Of a stretch of 16,159 bases of DNA, positions 1 through 7,922 are shown piece by piece. The translations under genes were made by a program, and so were the position numbers. The stretch covers positions 1-16,159 of the forward strand of contig CALPIR020000030.1 in the NCBI GenBank assembly GCA_943323675.2, read 5' to 3'. The notes under the pieces were generated by a model. It was not told the DNA's origin, ran no database searches, and worked only from the letters and a program-made list of their open reading frames with translations. The DNA comes from Chitinophaga pinensis (GTDB lineage: Bacteria > Bacteroidota > Bacteroidia > UKL13-3). Numbering within the stretch: position 1 is the first letter of the stretch; every line of letters starts with the position of its first letter.

Positions 1-291
1 AAACCATACCAACTCAATTCGCCCTGTCCCGTCAGTTAAGTCGGCCACTAAACGTTGTGCACGTTGCTGTCCAATAAGCCTTATGTTTTTAATTACTCCG
101 CGCAGTTGGATGTATGGCATATCAGGCATAATTTGGCTTATTTTGTATACCTGCGACCGATCTACATGCCTATAAGGATAATGGAATAAAAGATCAGCAA
201 ACGTAAAAATGCCAAGTTCTTTTTTCAGCATTTCAGCTCTTGCTGTTCCTACTCCTTTTAAATACTCTATTTGCGTGGTTAAAAATTGCAC
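1..291 (-). CDS. recG: ATP-dependent DNA helicase RecG, N-terminal part (runs off the left edge)
   Basis: This is the first 97 codons of RecG, the superfamily-2 helicase that drives branch migration of Holliday junctions and stalled replication forks in the cytoplasm. The N-terminus contains IEYLKGVGTARAEMLKKEL, the helix-hairpin-like 'KGVGxxRAxxLKKELGI' start typical of RecG. It is followed by DLLFHYPYRHVDRS and then the beginning of the OB-fold wedge domain (YIQLRGVIKNI, then LVADLTDGTGRIELVWF at the window edge). No ATG fits the start. A GTG at 291-289 gives MQFLTTQIEYLKGVG, which matches the usual family N-terminus, and an in-frame stop lies a few codons upstream. The helicase motifs are outside the window. 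It diverges from the WG-repeat gene across 95 bp. The family call is secure; the GTG start is inferred. Confidence 0.9.
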   Translation of the reverse strand, partial: MQFLTTQIEYLKGVGTARAEMLKKELGIFTFADLLFHYPYRHVDRSQVYKISQIMPDMPYIQLRGVIKNIRLIGQQRAQRLVADLTDGTGRIELVWF

Positions 292-339
292 CTTTGCAAA
301 ATAATATAATTAAATATGGGTACAAAAGTGGTTATCCGC

Positions 340-384
340 AACTTAATTGTGCATTATTACTCTAAATCATAACTTAATTTAGCA
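340..384 (+). repeat. Pair of 14-bp imperfect direct repeats in the recG / WG-gene divergent gap
   Basis: AACTTAATTGTGCA (340-353) and AACTTAATTTAGCA (371-384) agree at 12 of 14 positions. Their starts are 31 bp apart, about three helical turns. The second copy ends two bases before the ATG of the WG-repeat gene. This could be a two-site operator for the divergent pair, but in an AT-rich gap it may be chance. Confidence 0.35.
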
Positions 385-386
385 GC

Positions 387-1502
387 ATGAAACGTTTGTT
401 ATTGTATGTAAGTTTGAGCATAAGCAGCTATATCGCATTTGCTCAAACATTATTCCCCGTTCAAATTAAAGGTAAATGGGGTTTTACTAATGGAGCAGGT
501 AAGTTAGCCATTGTACCGATGTACGACTATGCTGAAAGTTTTTATCATGGTAGGGCAGTAGTGGCCTTAAATAACCAACCTTGCGCTATTGACGAAACTA
601 ATTTCAGAGTAATCGATACCGGATTATATATCAATATTCAAAGATTTAGCGAGGGAGTATCAAAGGTTACTACAGTAAAGTTGCAACAGTTTTTTGTTGA
701 TGTAAATGGGAAAAAAGTTTGTAATGTTCCTTTAGATGTATACGATGCAAGGCCTTTTAAAAATGGATTATCCGGTATAGCTAAAAAAGTTGATATCCAT
801 GAAACGAAGTTTAACAACGACATTGTAAACTTGGGATACAAGTTTGGATATATGAATAAAAACGGCCAAGAGGTGGTGGCATGTAAATATGATGATGCGG
901 ATGATTTTGACAATGGGTTTGCTCGCGTTCGAGTTGATAAAAAGTTTGGTGTGATTGATACACTAGGCAATGAAGTTGTTGCACCTTTGTATTTTAATAT
1001 TGGTAAATTTATTGAAGGTAAGGCTTGGGTTGATGTTGGGGGGAATTATGGCTATATAAACAATAAAGGAGACGTATTAATTAGACCAATTTACCAATAT
1101 GCATATGATTTTAGTGAAGGATTGGCAGGCGTTAGCATAGAAGGTAAATTTGGTTTTATTGATGAGATGGGAAAGGTCGTGATTACTCCTCAATATGAAG
1201 CCATAAGGCCATTTTCGCAAGGATTGGCCGCTGTTAAACAAAATGGTAAATGGGGCTTTATTGATAAATCAGGTACGCTTAAAATGCGTTTTGTATTTGA
1301 CAATGCAATGTTGTTTGTAAATGATAGATGTGCAGTTTTGATTAAACGTAAATGGGGCTTTATTGATGCTACTGGTGCTGTTGTTATTCCAGCAGAGTTT
1401 GATGCTGTAGGCACATTTAGCGATGGACTTGCAGAGGTTATGATTGGCCAAGTGAGTGTCTATGTAAACAAGCAAGGGATTATTATTCCGCAGTTAAAAT
1501 AA
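387..1502 (+). CDS. Exported WG-repeat protein
   Basis: The protein has 371 residues. Residues 1-19 form a signal peptide (MKRLLLYVSLSISSYIAFA, cleavage likely before QT). The rest is a ladder of WG repeats of about 33-35 residues, each of the form 'K-W/F-G-F/Y-I-[D/N]-x-x-G-x-x-x-[I/V]-x-P-x-[Y/F]-[D/E]-x-A-x-x-F-x-x-G-L-A-x-V'. Clear units begin near residues 28, 151, 185, 219, 252, 286 and 320. Degenerate units begin near 63 and 98, and a truncated one near 354. WG (KWG leptospira) repeats are common in Bacteroidota exported proteins and have no assigned biochemical activity; a beta-rich binding scaffold is the usual assumption. No catalytic domain and no sorting tail are visible. The gene stands alone, with a hairpin terminator after its stop. 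The family is secure; the function is unknown. Confidence 0.85.
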   Translation: MKRLLLYVSLSISSYIAFAQTLFPVQIKGKWGFTNGAGKLAIVPMYDYAESFYHGRAVVALNNQPCAIDETNFRVIDTGLYINIQRFSEGVSKVTTVKLQQFFVDVNGKKVCNVPLDVYDARPFKNGLSGIAKKVDIHETKFNNDIVNLGYKFGYMNKNGQEVVACKYDDADDFDNGFARVRVDKKFGVIDTLGNEVVAPLYFNIGKFIEGKAWVDVGGNYGYINNKGDVLIRPIYQYAYDFSEGLAGVSIEGKFGFIDEMGKVVITPQYEAIRPFSQGLAAVKQNGKWGFIDKSGTLKMRFVFDNAMLFVNDRCAVLIKRKWGFIDATGAVVIPAEFDAVGTFSDGLAEVMIGQVSVYVNKQGIIIPQLK

Positions 1503-1832
1503 TATCATACTCGTTCTGTTTTAAATACTTGAATAATAATAGCAGTTCCAACTCGGGCTGCTATTGTTTTATATCCTTTAGTCAATTTAATACCATATAG
1601 TCATATCAATAGTTTTCAAATCGACAATGAATAGGTATGTCATTGTATAAATACATTCCAACTATTAACAAGTTTATTTTTCAGAAAATGCCCTCATTAA
1701 TATGTATTCTTCATTGGACTTAAATTTAATTCGAGGGGTTTCTTTTTGAAATTATGTTTAGTCTGTAACACATAAAAAACGCGAATCATTTTTAACTGAT
1801 TATGTTATTTTGTGTACGATTATAATAACGGG
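1503..1832. other. 330-bp intergenic gap between convergent genes
   Basis: This gap separates the convergent 3' ends of the WG-repeat gene (plus) and the M48 peptidase gene (minus). It holds the terminator at 1535-1570 and a second, weaker hairpin (ACAATGA 1624-1630 with TCATTGT 1640-1646, 7 bp, 9-nt loop) that has no T-run. The rest is AT-rich sequence with no convincing ORF, RNA gene or repeat. Confidence 0.6.
1535..1570 (+). terminator. Rho-independent-type terminator after the WG-repeat gene
   Basis: AATAGCAG (1538-1545) pairs perfectly with CTGCTATT (1558-1565) across a 12-nt loop. Three further pairs, including one G-U, extend the stem to 1535/1568. A short T-run (1567-1570) follows. 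It lies 33 bp after the stop codon of the WG-repeat gene. Confidence 0.7.
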
Positions 1833-2669
1833 TTATTTTGGTAAAGAGTTTTTAAACTCTAGATATCTTGCATCAAATGTTCCCGAATTCCCACCGCTAC
1901 CAAGACACTTCCATGTTTCTTCAATATTTAACACCCTATTGTCAGGATTAGGGTGGGTGCTTAAAAACTCCGGAATTGTGGCACTGCCACTTATTTTCTG
2001 AAAAAAATATTTTGCGCCTTGCGGATCATATTCTGTCCCCAATAAATACCTTACGCTATAATCGTCTGCTTCTGTTTCGTCTGTTCTACTAAATTTTAAA
2101 GCAAGCAGTTGAGCACCGATTTGAGCAATTTGTTGTGTGTTTCCACTAGTGAAAATTTGAATCAAGGTTTCAACGCCATATTGTTTTAGCATTTGATTGG
2201 CGCTATGTCTACGATCGGCATGTGCAATTTCGTGTCCCATTACCCCAGCCAATTGCATTTCGTTATCAAGATATTTTATTATTCCTGTGTATACGTATAT
2301 GTATCCTCCTGGTGTGCAAAATGCATTTAGCGTATTGTCATCTTTAATGATTCTAATGCGCCAAGGGAATTCATCTTTATAATAAACCTTACTTGAATTT
2401 AAAATGGTATTACGTATACGGTAAATATGCCCATATGCAACTGGGTTAGTTGCTGAATCCAAAATAGGATAGTTACCGGGATCTGATTCTATTTGCTGAA
2501 CAGATGCTAGTCCCATCTGTATATCTTGGTTAATATTCATCAATAAACCTACAGCACCCCCTGGTGCTTTACCTCCGCAATTATCAGTAAATGAGGCGTC
2601 TTTATCGCTGCTGCAACTGGCAAAAAACGTGATAGAAAAGGTAATAACTAATAATGTTTTTATTTTCAT
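1833..2669 (-). CDS. M48-family zinc metalloprotease, lipoprotein
   Basis: The protein has 278 residues. It starts with a lipoprotein signal (MKIKTLLVITFSITFFAS, lipid-anchored Cys19), followed by SSDKD, so it is probably an envelope lipoprotein facing the periplasm. The M48 peptidase domain (about residues 80-250) has the zinc-binding HEIAH at 146-150. The third ligand is Glu200 in DETEADDYSVRYL, matching the family's ExEAD motif. The C-terminal STHPNPDNRV (237-246) is the usual M48 'HPxxxxR' segment. Related enzymes (BepA/YfgC, LoiP) degrade or help assemble outer-membrane proteins. Unlike BepA, this one has no TPR domain after the catalytic part. It lies 28 bp downstream of the tRNA nucleotidyltransferase gene, last in a minus-strand run that also encodes outer-membrane proteins. 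A role in envelope quality control is inferred from family and context only. Confidence 0.88.
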   Translation of the reverse strand: MKIKTLLVITFSITFFASCSSDKDASFTDNCGGKAPGGAVGLLMNINQDIQMGLASVQQIESDPGNYPILDSATNPVAYGHIYRIRNTILNSSKVYYKDEFPWRIRIIKDDNTLNAFCTPGGYIYVYTGIIKYLDNEMQLAGVMGHEIAHADRRHSANQMLKQYGVETLIQIFTSGNTQQIAQIGAQLLALKFSRTDETEADDYSVRYLLGTEYDPQGAKYFFQKISGSATIPEFLSTHPNPDNRVLNIEETWKCLGSGGNSGTFDARYLEFKNSLPK

Positions 2670-2697
2670 GGTAAGAAAAATATAATGACTAAATTAA

Positions 2698-4104
2698 TTA
2701 CAATTTAGGTTTTAATCCTAAAGATGCCGCTACTTCTAACATGAACGTGTATGCTTCTCCCGGATTATTTGCTATTTTACCCTCCAAAATGGCCTCTCTA
2801 ATTTCAGTTTTTATTAATCCCACTTCACGACTTGGGCCAATTCCAAATGCTTTCATGATATCTTCTCCACTAATTGGAGGTTGCCAATTTCTTAGTGCAT
2901 CTCGCTCTGTAACATCAACAACCAATTGTTTTACTTGTTCAAGGTTTTTCCTATATGTTTCTACCTTAACTTTGTTTTTACTTGTAATATCCGCTTTGCA
3001 TAGCAAAAATAGTGCGTCAATATCTTCTTCTGCATCAAGTATTAACCTTCGTATGGCACTGTCAGTAACTCCGTCTTCAGCTAACACTTTGGGCCGATGA
3101 TGTAGTGAAACTATTTTCTCTACGAATTTCATTTTTTCGTTGAGAGGTAGTTTTAAATTACCAAAAATCTTCTTTACCATGCGACTGCCTTTGTCCTCGT
3201 GCCCATGAAAAGTCCATCCAGTTCCTTTTTCAAAACGTTTGGTTAATGGCTTAGCTATATCGTGCAGAAGTGCAGCCCATCGTAACCATAAATCATCCGT
3301 ATCTAAGCAAATGTTATCTAACACCATTAGGGTGTGGTAGAAGTTGTCTTTGTGTGCTTTTTCATCAATTACTTCTACTCCATGCATGGCAGCTAATTCA
3401 GGGAAAATTAATTGAAGTAACCCGCAGTCAAACAATAAATTAAAACCAATTGATGGTTTATTACTGAGCATTATTTTATTGAGTTCATCACTTATTCTTT
3501 CAAACGAAATTATTTTTATTCTATCCGCATTTCTTTTAATAGATTCAAATGTCTCATATTCAATTTCAAACCTCAATTGTGTAGCAAACCTTATGGCACG
3601 CATCATGCGCAATGGGTCATCACTAAAAGTAATATCAGCGTTAAGTGGTGTGCGTATGATTTTATTTTCTAAGTCTTGTATACCATTAAATGGATCAACC
3701 AATGTGCCGTAATCAGAGTTGTTTAAGCTAATTGCCAATGCATTTATGGTGAAGTCTCTACGGTTTTGGTCATCGTTTAAATTGCCAGGCTCTACAGCTG
3801 GTTTTCGACTGTTTTGCGTGTAACTCTCTTTACGAGCTCCTACAAACTCTACCTCCCAATCGTGAGTTTTAACCATGGCTGTACCAAAGTTTTTAAAGTA
3901 TGAAAAACTACTTTTAGGAATATTGGCAGAAAACTGCTGAGCAAGCTTTATACCATCACCAAGAACCACTACATCAATGTCTTTACTTGGGCGGTTTAAA
4001 AATATATCGCGCACAAAACCTCCCACCACATAGGCTGGTATCTCCTGTTTATTGGTTACTTCTGCAATTTGCTTAAAAATGGGTTGCTGTAAATCTACCT
4101 TCAC
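2698..4104 (-). CDS. cca: CCA-adding-type tRNA nucleotidyltransferase with HD domain (poly(A) polymerase family)
   Basis: The protein has 468 residues. It is a class II nucleotidyltransferase that adds or repairs the 3' CCA of tRNAs in the cytoplasm. The head domain has VVGGFVRD (26-33) and the metal-binding pair in KDIDVV (Asp42, Asp44). RRDFTINALA (115-124) and DDPLRMMRAIRFA (162-174) are the ribose- and base-recognition motifs that follow. The second half carries an HD-type phosphohydrolase region, with HKDNFYHT (251-258), LLHDIAKP (279-286, His281-Asp282) and HGHED (300-304). The length matches HD-containing bacterial homologues. Poly(A) polymerases of this superfamily look alike, so CCA addition is a family-level inference, although it is the normal role in this phylum. 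It starts 21 bp after the TonB-receptor-like gene. Confidence 0.88.
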   Translation of the reverse strand: MKVDLQQPIFKQIAEVTNKQEIPAYVVGGFVRDIFLNRPSKDIDVVVLGDGIKLAQQFSANIPKSSFSYFKNFGTAMVKTHDWEVEFVGARKESYTQNSRKPAVEPGNLNDDQNRRDFTINALAISLNNSDYGTLVDPFNGIQDLENKIIRTPLNADITFSDDPLRMMRAIRFATQLRFEIEYETFESIKRNADRIKIISFERISDELNKIMLSNKPSIGFNLLFDCGLLQLIFPELAAMHGVEVIDEKAHKDNFYHTLMVLDNICLDTDDLWLRWAALLHDIAKPLTKRFEKGTGWTFHGHEDKGSRMVKKIFGNLKLPLNEKMKFVEKIVSLHHRPKVLAEDGVTDSAIRRLILDAEEDIDALFLLCKADITSKNKVKVETYRKNLEQVKQLVVDVTERDALRNWQPPISGEDIMKAFGIGPSREVGLIKTEIREAILEGKIANNPGEAYTFMLEVAASLGLKPKL

Positions 4105-4125
4105 GATACAAAAATAAGGTTTATC

Positions 4126-6141
4126 TTATGGCTTCATGATTTTTTTAGGCAGTTGATCGAACTTTATTTGAGCTGTTACCATAAATCTAGTTGAGAAACT
4201 AGCGCCTAACGGGTGGTACCATTCTTTTTGATTAAATATGTTTCTTAAAGTCGCGTTGATGTTGATTCGTTCTCCCCACATTTTTTTATTAATGGAAACG
4301 TCTGTTGTAAAATTTGAAGGAATGTTTACTATTTGTAAAGCCCCATTATCGTAGTTTTGCCAAGCAGTTTTTGATAAGGCTTGTGTTCGCATGGCAACAT
4401 CAAACCTTGCTGGTAATTTATAATACATGCTTAACAAAAGTTTTCTTTTGGCTTCGCTTGATAATACAGTTTGTAACTCTTTTTGATTTGACGTATTGTT
4501 TGCTGAATAATAGTCTAGTTCAAACCAAAAATTAGTTAGCACATCATAATGAATATTTAAGCCCCAAATTTTACCGAAAATATTACCATGTGCAGCCTTT
4601 GTTTGATAACCATTATATAAAAAACTAACAGCATTGGTATTTGGTATTAAGTACACTGCATTTTGCGAGTATCTTAAACCTCCGTGTAATGTTATTCTAA
4701 AGTAGTTACTTCCAAAATTTAGTTTGTAAAAATAGTCAGCACTTAGTTTTTGCGTAGGTAAACTGTTTAATTTTACGGGGTATGTATACATGGGGTTATT
4801 AATATTGCTATTGTGATTAACTCCGTAATGATACCATGTTTGATTTAGGAATTGGGCTAAACGTGTTTGTTGGTATGATCCTATAAAATTCCTGCTGCGT
4901 ATACTGTTATTGTTTTTTTGATGACTGAAAACCAAGTTTGGATTAATGGTGTAATCCATAATATTTAGCATCGCATCCAGCTGTTGAGTTGTTTTTTTAT
5001 TTGGTTTTCGTTTAATACTTGCATACGGTTGATGCTGCGCAATAAAACCTGCTGAGGTAGAGTAGGAGTAATAGTTTAATGTATATCCTATACTGTATTT
5101 TGTGTATGTTTGATTATCCATATATTTACTTTTACCCACCTCTGTATTTAGTGTATTTGTTAAGTATTTATACGCGGTAAAATCGTTGGTATTTTGCACC
5201 CAATTATTAAATGATTGTTGATTGATTGTTGTATTTATTTTTACATATCGATTATTACTAAATATTCGTTTAAGTGACAAAGTACCTTCTATATAACCTG
5301 TTTTAAATGGGTGTTCACTTCCTGTGAAATTCCTGAATAAAAACTCATCTTGTGTGCTTAATGCTGCACTTGCTTGTATATGTATTTTTTTGAATTGACC
5401 AGCTCCTTCTGCCCTAAACGACATTAATGTATTTTTATTTGCAACTTTAGGATACACCAAATATCGAGCAGTAATCATGGTGTCGCGAGCATACCAATCT
5501 TGAAAATTAAAACTTGTATTGATGTGAAATTTATCACCATAATAACCTAGCGAATGGGAGTACACAAATCCTGTTTTATCAATATTTGGTGAGCTATAAC
5601 CCGCTATGTACTTTGCCGCACCGGGGTCATTAATTGGGTTGCCGTTATTAGCAATTACCCTATATGCTAATCCTTTAAAATCATTACGGGTAACAATGTT
5701 AATTGCACCAAAACCACAAAATTGTCCATTAATCATTTGTGGTGTATTAAATATTTCGACATAACTAATGTCAATAACAGATATACCCAACAAGTTGATA
5801 TTTAATGCATCCCATCTCTCTAATTCTACTTTCTGTCCATTAACCATCAGCATTACATTTTGTTGTTGCTGTGTAGATGTACTTGCAATATTTAAATAAT
5901 ATCGATCACCATTAATGGTGCTGTAAGTTGTTTTATCAATCCATGACAACAGCTCACTCAATCTGCCAATTCCTTGCGCACGAATGAGTTCTGAAGTAAT
6001 GTATTGTTTTTCTCCTTTTATTGGCTGTAAGGTTACAGATAAATTGGCACTTGTGGGTTGCTTTATATAATGCACCGAATCAGTTTGCGCCATTGCTACA
6101 AAGCATAAAGAAACCAATAATATATTTAAAAAGTATTTCAA
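4126..6141 (-). CDS. TonB-dependent-receptor-like outer-membrane protein with plug domain; TTG start
   Basis: The protein has 671 residues. A signal peptide covers residues 1-18 (MKYFLNILLVSLCFVAMA, then QT). A plug domain spans about residues 40-155: SELIRAQGIGRLSELLSWID, then NVMLMVNGQKVE, then DISYVEIFNTPQ and FGAINIVTRND. The remainder is a long run of alternating aromatic/polar strands consistent with a receptor barrel. There is no carboxypeptidase-like N-terminal domain and no clear TonB box, so it is not a SusC-type receptor; the ligand is unknown. The last strand (RFMVTAQIKF) is followed by a basic tail of about 10 residues, whereas such barrels usually end on the aromatic residue. 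The only start that keeps the signal peptide is TTG at 6141-6139. It overlaps the stop of the preceding gene as TTGA, which suggests translational coupling. cca follows 21 bp later. Confidence 0.78.
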   Translation of the reverse strand: MKYFLNILLVSLCFVAMAQTDSVHYIKQPTSANLSVTLQPIKGEKQYITSELIRAQGIGRLSELLSWIDKTTYSTINGDRYYLNIASTSTQQQQNVMLMVNGQKVELERWDALNINLLGISVIDISYVEIFNTPQMINGQFCGFGAINIVTRNDFKGLAYRVIANNGNPINDPGAAKYIAGYSSPNIDKTGFVYSHSLGYYGDKFHINTSFNFQDWYARDTMITARYLVYPKVANKNTLMSFRAEGAGQFKKIHIQASAALSTQDEFLFRNFTGSEHPFKTGYIEGTLSLKRIFSNNRYVKINTTINQQSFNNWVQNTNDFTAYKYLTNTLNTEVGKSKYMDNQTYTKYSIGYTLNYYSYSTSAGFIAQHQPYASIKRKPNKKTTQQLDAMLNIMDYTINPNLVFSHQKNNNSIRSRNFIGSYQQTRLAQFLNQTWYHYGVNHNSNINNPMYTYPVKLNSLPTQKLSADYFYKLNFGSNYFRITLHGGLRYSQNAVYLIPNTNAVSFLYNGYQTKAAHGNIFGKIWGLNIHYDVLTNFWFELDYYSANNTSNQKELQTVLSSEAKRKLLLSMYYKLPARFDVAMRTQALSKTAWQNYDNGALQIVNIPSNFTTDVSINKKMWGERININATLRNIFNQKEWYHPLGASFSTRFMVTAQIKFDQLPKKIMKP

Positions 6142-6704
6142 TTAATAAAGTTCTGAATGGCTTTGGGTGTATTGAAATAATACAACAAACCTGATTGAAA
6201 AAATAGTTGGTGCTGCTTATGAAAAGTTTGTGTGCCAACGTAAAATGAACCCGCTTGAAAGTGTAATTTTTTAAGTAGTTTAATTTGAAATGCGAGTCCG
6301 AGTTGGTATATTAATTCTGACTCGCGCAAGTTATTTATGTTGTTAGAATTTTTTTCAAACATCATGTAATTAGCGCCAAAAGCTGCATATGGTTTAAACC
6401 ACATATTTTTTCTTATTGGAATGTTAAATAGATATCCAACTGTAAATAACAATGATTGATATTCTGTTAATGATGAATTTTTATTGGAGAAGGTTGTTGC
6501 AGTTAGCAACACCTCACCTTTGTACAAATTGGCTCCTAATTGTAATTGTACTCCTGTTGAAGTTACGTATTCAGAAAATGGCTTGTTGTTGTATAAAGGT
6601 AAAACTACCGCAGTTGATACGTTTAGTTTTGTTAGTGGTAATACCTGCTGCGCATTGGCATATAAACTAAAAAAAGTGGTTAGAAAAATGATTGCTTGTT
6701 TCAA
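6138..6704 (-). CDS. Small outer-membrane beta-barrel protein, function unknown; TTG start
   Basis: The protein has 188 residues if it starts at TTG 6704, or 192 from an upstream TTG at 6716. No ATG is available. I prefer 6704 because it gives the canonical signal peptide MKQAIIFLTTFFSLYANA (cleavage before QQ) and sits one base after the stop of the DUF4197 gene (6706-6708); the 6716 start would overlap that gene by 11 nt. The mature part consists of alternating short amphipathic strands (for example VQLQLGANLYKGEVLLTATTF, FTVGYLF, WFKPYAAFGANYMMF, FQAGSFYVG, FQSGLLYYF), consistent with an eight-stranded OmpA/porin-like barrel. No catalytic motif is visible. Its stop overlaps the start of the receptor-like gene as TTGA, so the two are probably made together, perhaps as partner outer-membrane proteins. 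The barrel call is from strand pattern only. Confidence 0.7.
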   Translation of the reverse strand: MKQAIIFLTTFFSLYANAQQVLPLTKLNVSTAVVLPLYNNKPFSEYVTSTGVQLQLGANLYKGEVLLTATTFSNKNSSLTEYQSLLFTVGYLFNIPIRKNMWFKPYAAFGANYMMFEKNSNNINNLRESELIYQLGLAFQIKLLKKLHFQAGSFYVGTQTFHKQHQLFFQSGLLYYFNTPKAIQNFIN

Positions 6705-6705
6705 A

Positions 6706-7431
6706 TTATTTTGCAAATACTTTTTTCAAAATATCATTCACCCTTGCCAATGGGTCTGTTCTTATTGCTTTTTCTTCTTCGGCTACTTTTATAAATAATC
6801 CGATTAACGCTTTGTTGGTTACATGTGAACTTAAGCTATTGGAAGTTATCTTAGGGAAAAGTATTCCGTTTAATGAAGCAGTATTATATGCGCTTACAAG
6901 GTTGTTATATGCGGAGTTGGCCGAAACGCCTCCGATAAGGTCTTTACTTAAAGATGCATCAATTTTAGGTTGAAAAGCACTATAAAGTGGGGAGAAAGTT
7001 TTGTCTTTTAAGTAAAAAGTAGCTGCAGTGTCAGCACCATTTAATATACTCAACCCATCAGAAATACTTATTCCTGTAATTGCATCTATAAAAATTGGTT
7101 TAGCTTCTGTTGCCGCATCTTCAGCAGCACGATTTAAACTTTTAATGGTTTCCTCTAATAAAAAAGAACCACCGGGTACTTTGTTTATATTATCATAAAT
7201 AGCTTTAGCATCATCAGGTAAAATGATTTTCACTACATCATCTTTATAATAACCATCCAATTTGTTCAAAATGGCAACAGAGGTATCGGTACCTACACTT
7301 AGTGCACTTTTTAATCCTTCAATTACTTCTTCGTTGGTTAAGCCGCTGCCGGCTAAAATTGCATTTAAATCATCTTCTGTACAAGATGTAAAAGAAATAA
7401 TAGTGATACAAACAATTAATAACTTTCTCAT
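6706..7431 (-). CDS. DUF4197-family lipoprotein
   Basis: The protein has 241 residues from ATG 7431. An upstream ATG at 7443 would add MFVH, but the start MRKLLIVCITIISFTSC gives an ideal lipoprotein signal with Cys17. The mature part has DUF4197 signatures: LTNEEVIEGLKSALSVGTD near the N-terminus, then LDGYYKDDVVKIILPDDAK, and later FSPLYSAFQPKIDASL. The C-terminal half is largely helical. DUF4197 proteins are widespread periplasmic or lipid-anchored proteins of unknown function. On the minus strand, TATGTTTG (7444-7437) is a perfect match to the Bacteroidota -7 element TAnnTTTG. If used, it would give an almost leaderless mRNA starting close to 7431, and I find no clear -33 partner. The gene heads the envelope cluster that continues through the barrel protein, the receptor-like protein, cca and the M48 peptidase. 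Confidence 0.85.
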   Translation of the reverse strand: MRKLLIVCITIISFTSCTEDDLNAILAGSGLTNEEVIEGLKSALSVGTDTSVAILNKLDGYYKDDVVKIILPDDAKAIYDNINKVPGGSFLLEETIKSLNRAAEDAATEAKPIFIDAITGISISDGLSILNGADTAATFYLKDKTFSPLYSAFQPKIDASLSKDLIGGVSANSAYNNLVSAYNTASLNGILFPKITSNSLSSHVTNKALIGLFIKVAEEEKAIRTDPLARVNDILKKVFAK

Positions 7432-7511
7432 ATGTACAAACATAAAATAAAGTTTAAGCTTTAGTATACTTTTCCTGATACAGCATTAAATAAGTTTTTT
7501 ATAGTATTATA

Positions 7512-7922
7512 CTACTTATTTTTATTTGCCAATTTAAACGCAAAAAACGCTGTAGGGATATAGGCCAGTATCAAATCGCTAATATTAAACCAAATTGGTG
7601 CTGGTAACAACATTACATTTGCAATGCCAGCCATTAAAAACAGAATTCCAATGAACATTGCAAATTTCAATTTGTTAGTTGCTGCAATTATAGTGGCCGA
7701 TATTGCACCCATAAATGTGCCCATAGCATGTGCCAAAAATGGAAATATAAAGTGTTTAGGTTCTAAAAGATGAAGACCTGATTTTAATCCTTCATAAGTT
7801 TTTATATCAACACCACTCGGTGGCGCTATTACTGCACTGCTAATAGATATGATTGCTCCGTTTATTAAACTACCAATTGTTAGGCCGATTAATACAGCGA
7901 GTATGTTCCTTAAAGTTTTCAT
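7512..7922 (-). CDS. Small integral membrane protein, four predicted helices, unknown function
   Basis: The protein has 136 residues. Hydrophobic helices lie at about residues 5-32, 58-81, 87-107 and 112-130, with a soluble loop between the first two (VDIKTYEGLKSGLHLLEPKH). The first helix starts straight after MKTLRN. The central segment has FLAHAMGTFMGAISA, whose small residues and histidine resemble helix-packing motifs in small transporters and integral-membrane regulators, but I cannot name a family. The gene lies between the terminator at 7989-8034 and the DUF4197 gene (80 bp downstream), so it is probably transcribed alone or with that cluster. No enzyme motif is visible. Confidence 0.7.
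   Translation of the reverse strand: MKTLRNILAVLIGLTIGSLINGAIISISSAVIAPPSGVDIKTYEGLKSGLHLLEPKHFIFPFLAHAMGTFMGAISATIIAATNKLKFAMFIGILFLMAGIANVMLLPAPIWFNISDLILAYIPTAFFAFKLANKNK

Noticed and set aside
1824..1837. Terminator for the M48 gene (AATAAC / GTTATT)
   Set aside because: The stem is six mostly A-T pairs with a 2-nt loop, overlaps the stop codon and has no T-run.
4126..6704. SusC/SusD-type glycan uptake locus
   Set aside because: There is no SusD-like lipoprotein, no carboxypeptidase-like N-terminal domain on the receptor and no glycoside hydrolase nearby.
6484..6798. Plus-strand open frame of about 100 codons
   Set aside because: It lies opposite the barrel and DUF4197 genes, has low-complexity composition and shows no recognisable motif; it is a shadow.
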